Shown here piece by piece: positions 59,501-64,000 of a stretch of 64,000 nucleotides of DNA (position 1 is its first letter; each line of letters begins with the position of its first letter). The notes below the pieces were generated by a model, which was not told where the DNA came from, did no database searches, and saw nothing but the letters and a program-made list of their open reading frames with translations. The position numbers were made by a program, and so were the translations under genes. Source of the DNA: Ptychodera flava (taxonomy: Eukaryota > Hemichordata > Enteropneusta > Ptychoderidae); contig NC_091942.1 in the NCBI RefSeq assembly GCF_041260155.1, forward strand, positions 2,537,001 through 2,601,000. The letters are read 5' to 3'.

Positions 59501-62500
59501 TGATGAAACTCTTCAACAACAGGAATTTGGATTGTCTAAGACAGAATTTGCCACAAGTAACAAAGACACTATTTTGTGCATGTAACAGAAATAAAGATAT
59601 GAAAGAAAAAAAGAAATTATGTCTTATCACAAGTAATCTTTACAATTAATAGAATATTCACAACCAAAAATTGTTACAAATTTTGCACTATTATAGAAGC
59701 ACAAACAAACTATCTTTCATTGATACTCTGAAAATATGAAAAACTGTGTCAGGAAGAGCCAATAATTATAAAATTATATTAACCTGGAGATCATCTTTAA
59801 TGTTTTCTTTTCAGCTTTTGCTTTACCTGCAAGAGTTCTCTCAGAAGATGATATCTAGGACACATGAAATAGAAAAACAAGTTGAAGGTCTGGTTCATGA
59901 AACCAAGAGTACAGATTCAAGGTTACACAATGTCTTCAATGACTTCCTGATGTTGTCAAACACACAGTTTATTGAAAATGTGAGTAGAAATGATGATAGT
60001 CAACAAACCACAGCCCTTTAACAATCATTTTGACAATGAAGAAATATTGAAAATATGGTTGATGTTTGTAATTTGAAAAAAAAATGTTGTCAATGGTTAA
60101 TATATATTATAGTGATTTTACATCCTTGTAAATAATGGATTCGTCACGAGATGTTTCATATAACAAATTATTTATTTACAACAACAGAGAGTTTATGATG
60201 ATTCTCCGGAAGAAACTGAAGCAAAGAAAGAGGAAGAAGAAAAGGAGAAGAAGGAAGAGGTAAGCTACTTTGCATGTGCCTTTCAGATTAATGTGATTTC
60301 AAATAATTTTATGAATATTATTTTTTTATAATATCATTATTTATGATTGTTTTTATAAAGGCCCCTACTTGTATCCAGCTTGGCCAGCATGTAAAATGCA
60401 AAATATTATCGCAAAATTTAAAATGAACATACAATGAGGAAGAAATTGGAGACATCAAGGAATTTCCTCTGAAAAAAGAAAAAAACATTTCAAACATCAC
60501 CCATACCTTGAGACTGAGACTCCTTTACCAGTAGCTCAGTTTCATAAATATTGAGGTTCCACAACAGACAAGTTTCTGTACAAGAAGAGCACTGTTTCTA
60601 CATGTGACCTTGACACGGTGACTTCTTTGACCTTGACCTCGATGACTGCTCTTTACACTCAGGAAAAAACAAAGGAACAGAAAGAGGCAGAGCTGATCCC
60701 CAAAGTGACCACTGCTCTGAGTTTTGGTTTATCAGTGCTGGACAATGCATTTGATAAATTGGATATCAAAGATGCCATCTCTGACTCGGAAGATGAAGAA
60801 GAGAATATAGCCTACAAAAATGACCCAATCCTGGAGCCAAAGGTAAACTTTATGCTGAATTATTTCATTTTTGAAAGAATGCATCGATAATTTCTCTTAT
60901 CAACTTCTCATCACAAATCTCATAGCCTATCAAGATAAGATTTACAAATAACTGTACTAATATTGAGTGCAGTGAAAACTTCCCTTTATTTCACAAATAA
61001 GAGTTCAGCCCATTACCAATGATTTGACATAAACATCTTTGAACATGTAGTGAAAATTCAAAGGGAACAAAGTATTGTTATGTAATTGCTGTCAACACAG
61101 TCCACTCCAAGGGAATATTTGTCCAACCTTGACTTATGGTAATGTTCTTAATGCAACAAATCTAGCAACAAAATAGTTTTTATGCTGCTTGATAAATTAA
61201 ATTGAAAAACTGACGCCAGGGAAAAACTGATGCCAGACTTCCATTTATGCATCACCAACAATAACACACTTGATGGCTAGGATAATCCACATGCCTTTTA
61301 TAATGTGAGTCTTCTTTAATACCAAATTGTAAATTCCATGTCTCCCTAAAAGTTATCACATTGCTGTTAAAGTTTCATAAAAAAATCAGACGTATTCTTA
61401 ACCAATGGTTGACAAATTCAGTATGGTTTCCTAATAACTTCAATGAAGTCCTGAATATCAGAGGCTGTTTTGAAGTGGCATGCCATGATGTAATTTTTCA
61501 AACCACACTTTGTAATTTTTGGGGGTGTTTAGGGCACAAACAAACAGTCGACAATGTACAGGATTAATGAATACGATTAATATTTCAAGATTATACAGAT
61601 GTGTATACTTTACCATCAAAGTTTAATAATTACATGAATTTTGTTGTTATACTTTGTGTTTCTTCTCCATGCTAACAGGACCTGTATGCTCACAGACCAC
61701 TGCCACATCTCATTGGTAGCCATGACTTCCTTCAAGACGATGATGTAGGACTTGGTGACCTCATGAGTGAAGGTCAGTTATCAAATACTAATCACAGAGG
61801 GATAAACATCCCCAATTGAAAATTTGTTCTTCATTGTTCCTAGTAGTCACTAATAGTCATGCTATAGTAAAACCCCCCTTTATCAACATATTACCCGATC
61901 CAAATATGGATAAAATAATTGGTCATAGAAATTCAACTGACAAAATTTGTGGATTCTCAGTGCACGTCAGTATGACAAATCTACCGGTACAATGATAAAT
62001 CACAGCTCATGAATTCAATTGCCTTTCCATGGAACTAACCTATTACTCAATTCAACTAACCTATTACTTAATTCAACTAACCTATCACTCAATTCAACTA
62101 ACCTATTACTCAATTCAACTAACCAAATACTCAATTCAACTAACCTATTACTCAATTCAACTAACCTATTACTCAATTCAACTAACCTATTACTCAATTC
62201 AACTAACCTATTACTCAATTCAACTAACCTATTACTCAATTCAACTAACCTATTACTCAATTCAACTAACCAAATACTCAATTCAACTAACCTATTACTC
62301 AATTCAACTAACCTATTACTCATTCAACTAACCTATTACTCAATTCAACTAACCTATTACTCAATTCAACTAACCAAATACTCAATTCAACTAACCTATT
62401 ACTCAATTCAACTAACCTATTACTCAATTCAACTAACCTATTACTCAATTCAACTAACCTATTACTCAATTCAACTAACCTAATACTCAATTCAACTAAC

Positions 62501-63858
62501 CTATTACTCAATTCAACTAACCTAATACTCAATTCAACTAACCTATTACTCAATTCAACTAACCTATTACTCAATTCAACTAACCTATTACTCAATTCAA
62601 CTAACCTAATACTCAATTCAACTAACCTATTACTCAATTCAACTAACCTATTACTCAATTCAACTAACCTATTACTCAATTCAACTAACCTATTACTCAA
62701 TTCAACTAACCTAATACTCAATTCAACTAACCTATTACTCAATTCAACTAACCTATTACTCAATTCAACTAACCTATTACTCAATTCAACTAACCTATTA
62801 CTCAATTCAACTAACCTATTACTCAATTCAACTAACCTATTACTCAATTCAACTAACCTATTACTCAATTCAACTAACCTATTACTCAATTCAACTAACC
62901 TATTACTCAATTCAACTAACCTATTACTCAATTCAACTAACCTATTACTCAATTCAACTAACCTAATACTCAATTCAACTAACCTATTACTCAATTCAAC
63001 TAACCTATTACTCAATTCAACTAACCTATTACTCAATTCAACTAACCTATTACTCAATTCATCTAACCTATTACTCAATTCAACTAACCTATTACTCAAT
63101 TCAACTAACCTATTACTCAATTCAACTAACCTATTACTCAATTCAACTAACCTATTACTCAATTCAACTAACCTATTACTCAATTCAACTAATCTATTAC
63201 TCAATTCAACTAACCTATTACTCAATTCAACTAACCTATTACTCAATTCAACTAACCTATTACTCAATTCAACTAACCTATTACTCAATTCAACTAACCT
63301 ATTACTCAATTCAACTAACCTATTACTCAATTCAACTAACCTATTACTCAATTCAACTAACCTATTACTCAATTCAACTAACCTATTACTCAATTCAACT
63401 AACCTATTACTCAATTCAACTAACCTAATACTCAATTCAACTAACCTATTACTCAATTCAACTAACCTATTACTCAATTCAACTAACCTATTACTCAATT
63501 CAACTAACCTATTACTCAATTCAACTAACCTATTACTCAATTCAACTAACCTATTACTCAATTCAAACTAACTAACGTATTACTCAATTCAACTAACCTA
63601 TTACTCAATTCAACTAACCTATTACTCAATTCAACTAACCTATTACTCAATTCAACTAACCTATTACTCAATTCAACTAACCTATTACTCAATTCAACTA
63701 ACCTATTACTCAATTCAACTAACCTATTACTCAATTCAACTAACCTATTACTCAATTCAACTAACCTATTACTCAATTCAACAGAAGAGGAAGAGGAAGA
63801 AGAGGAGAGTGATCGTCCAAGCGGAAGTGAATCTGAGGAAGAGAGTTCTGAATCAGGG
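48201..63858 (+). CDS. WASHC2: WASHC2 (FAM21), WASH complex subunit 2, 5' part (seven exons; continues beyond the window)
   Basis: Exons: 48201-48284, 58248-58391, 59815-59979, 60188-60259, 60663-60842, 61679-61772, 63785-63858. All borders are GT..AG and phases agree, giving 271 residues so far. After a variable proline-rich start come the conserved head motifs: [109 protein letters not shown]. Then an acidic stretch begins (exon 7, eight glutamates). The head binds the other WASH subunits; the acidic tail, lying outside the window, binds retromer VPS35 and capping protein. The complex makes branched actin on endosomes. Intron 1 (about 10 kb) holds a piggyBac element; intron 6 (2.0 kb) is mostly satellite. 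The first exon is supported by phase and position more than by conservation. Confidence 0.93.
49156..49245. mobile_element. Imperfect miniature fold-back, about 90 bp
   Basis: TCAGAGG...GCGTCCAATAAC on the left is mirrored by GTTATTGGACGC...CCTCTGA on the right, in WASHC2 intron 1. Confidence 0.6.
49900..50038. mobile_element. Miniature fold-back element, about 139 bp
   Basis: The left arm (AAGGTTATTCACA, GGATTTATGTCC, then GTATTGTC) and right arm (GACAATACC, GGACATAAATCC, TTTGTGAATAAGCTT) are complementary with gaps. Lies in WASHC2 intron 1. Confidence 0.7.
50460..50526. repeat. A homopolymer followed by TA microsatellite
   Basis: About 20 A residues followed by about 23 TA units. Confidence 0.97.
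51395..51398. other. Left target-site duplication (ATAA) of the piggyBac element
   Basis: ATAA sits directly before the terminal CCC and is matched by ATAA directly after the terminal GGG at 56951-56954. Confidence 0.75.
51832..52075. repeat. Direct duplication inside the piggyBac left end
   Basis: Two nearly identical 118-119 bp copies, at 51832-51950 and 51958-52075 (126-bp period), start GGCAACCGCCTAAGACCGCC. They differ mainly by one T in a homopolymer and one A/G change. Confidence 0.95.
53179..55653 (+). pseudogene. piggyBac transposase (DDE_Tnp_1_7 type), frameshifted
   Basis: The start is ATG 53179 and the stop is at 55653. The basic N-terminal part (Lys/Ser-rich) leads to an acidic Ser/Glu/Asp-rich region ending [16 protein letters not shown]. 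Then comes the catalytic core: [28 protein letters not shown] (first Asp), FCDSLFST (second Asp), [25 protein letters not shown] (third Asp). The DDD triad is therefore present. The C terminus is a cysteine-rich zinc-binding end (CCKVC, CSLCG, HEGEC). The frame changes at about 53390, 54180, 54460 and 54770. The third lies in an AAAAA run and could be a sequencing slip. No continuous protein can be made as the sequence stands. It would cut and paste the surrounding element. Confidence 0.9.
55801..56128. repeat. Direct duplication in the piggyBac 3' region
   Basis: About 128-bp copies at 55801-55930 and 56001-56128 have a 200-bp period and include CACGGACCATGCACTCGG and GAATAAAATACTATCTATGG. 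The AATAAA in each may serve as a transposon polyadenylation signal. Confidence 0.9.
56951..58247. other. WASHC2 intron 1, right remainder
   Basis: AT-rich intron with no recognised gene or repeat. It ends in the acceptor TTTTCCTGCAG at 58247. Confidence 0.5.
62033..63779. repeat. 21-bp satellite array, 83 units, in WASHC2 intron 6
   Basis: The unit is made of three 7-mers, AACTAAC, CTATTAC and TCAATTC. The array length of 1747 bp equals 83 units plus a 5-bp insertion near 63566 and a 1-bp deletion near 62322. Variants replace CTATTAC by CTAATAC or CAAATAC. The + strand contains a single G (near 63576) and no AG dinucleotide. The array ends four bases before the exon 7 boundary, so its last unit forms the 3' splice site. 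Because 21 is divisible by three, open frames reading LSNRLVE repeats run along the minus strand; these are not genes. Confidence 0.98.
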
Positions 63859-64000
63859 GTAAGTTGAGAAGTCATGACCTTTGACCCTGTTACAACCAAA
63901 CTAAGGAAGAATGTGGTTTCATCAATGACAATATGGAGAGAAATTGCATTTAAAATCGATTATGGATTAGAAGTAATATATTGCTTTCATATTCAGTGTA
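63859..64000. other. Start of WASHC2 intron 7
   Basis: Begins GTAAGTTG after exon 7 and runs to the window edge. Nothing else is seen. Confidence 0.7.

Noticed and set aside
62320..63561. 413-codon minus-strand open frame of repeated LSNRLVE heptads (and shorter ones on both strands), looking like a coiled coil
   Set aside because: The 21-bp satellite unit is seven codons with no stop, so frames stay open by arithmetic. The array is inside the WASHC2 intron, and no start context or flanking coding sequence supports a gene.

Overview
The window is animal nuclear DNA. It has spliced genes with GT..AG introns, single-copy metazoan genes (ERCC1, TSR3, WASHC2/FAM21), a 7SL SRP RNA gene, a TRIM-family gene, abundant microsatellites and many short inverted-repeat transposons. 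Protein similarity to the human orthologues is high, intron sizes are moderate (up to about 10 kb) and there are no vertebrate-type SINEs or LINEs. This suggests an invertebrate, perhaps a marine deuterostome (hemichordate, cephalochordate or echinoderm type), but the species cannot be fixed from sequence alone.

Layout. Positions 1-13250 hold no gene I can recognise, only microsatellites and two short tandem repeats (27-bp and 34-bp units). A RING/B-box/coiled-coil TRIM gene with its coding sequence in one exon lies at 13282-14397. Positions 15000-21760 are a transposon-dense stretch with nested insertions. A full-length 7SL (SRP) RNA gene sits at 21847-22148, about 350 bp before the ERCC1 start codon. 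ERCC1 (+ strand, nine coding exons, 22498-42507, 413 aa) has introns loaded with DNA-transposon relics, a 13 x 30 bp minisatellite and a roughly 676-bp fold-back. TSR3 (- strand, five coding exons, 47841-43324, 337 aa) converges on ERCC1. It diverges from WASHC2/FAM21, whose first exon starts at 48201 across a 359-bp shared promoter interval. WASHC2 runs off the right edge; seven exons are seen. Its first intron carries a complete but frameshifted 5.55-kb piggyBac element (51399-56950). Its sixth intron is 87 percent a 21-bp satellite (62033-63779) that runs directly into the 3' splice site of exon 7.

The genes do not form one pathway. ERCC1 acts in DNA repair, TSR3 modifies 18S rRNA, WASHC2 works in endosomal actin/retromer sorting, and 7SL RNA works in protein targeting. 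What ties the region together is its architecture: convergent ERCC1/TSR3, divergent TSR3/WASHC2, and introns used as landing sites for several non-autonomous DNA transposon families. The most unusual items are the satellite that supplies a splice acceptor inside an AG-free tract of almost 1.8 kb, and two sub-families of TWA-flanked, PIF/Harbinger-like elements armed at both ends with long G/C homopolymers. Exon boundaries were assigned by hand from splice sites, reading phase and remembered family similarity; no database search was run.
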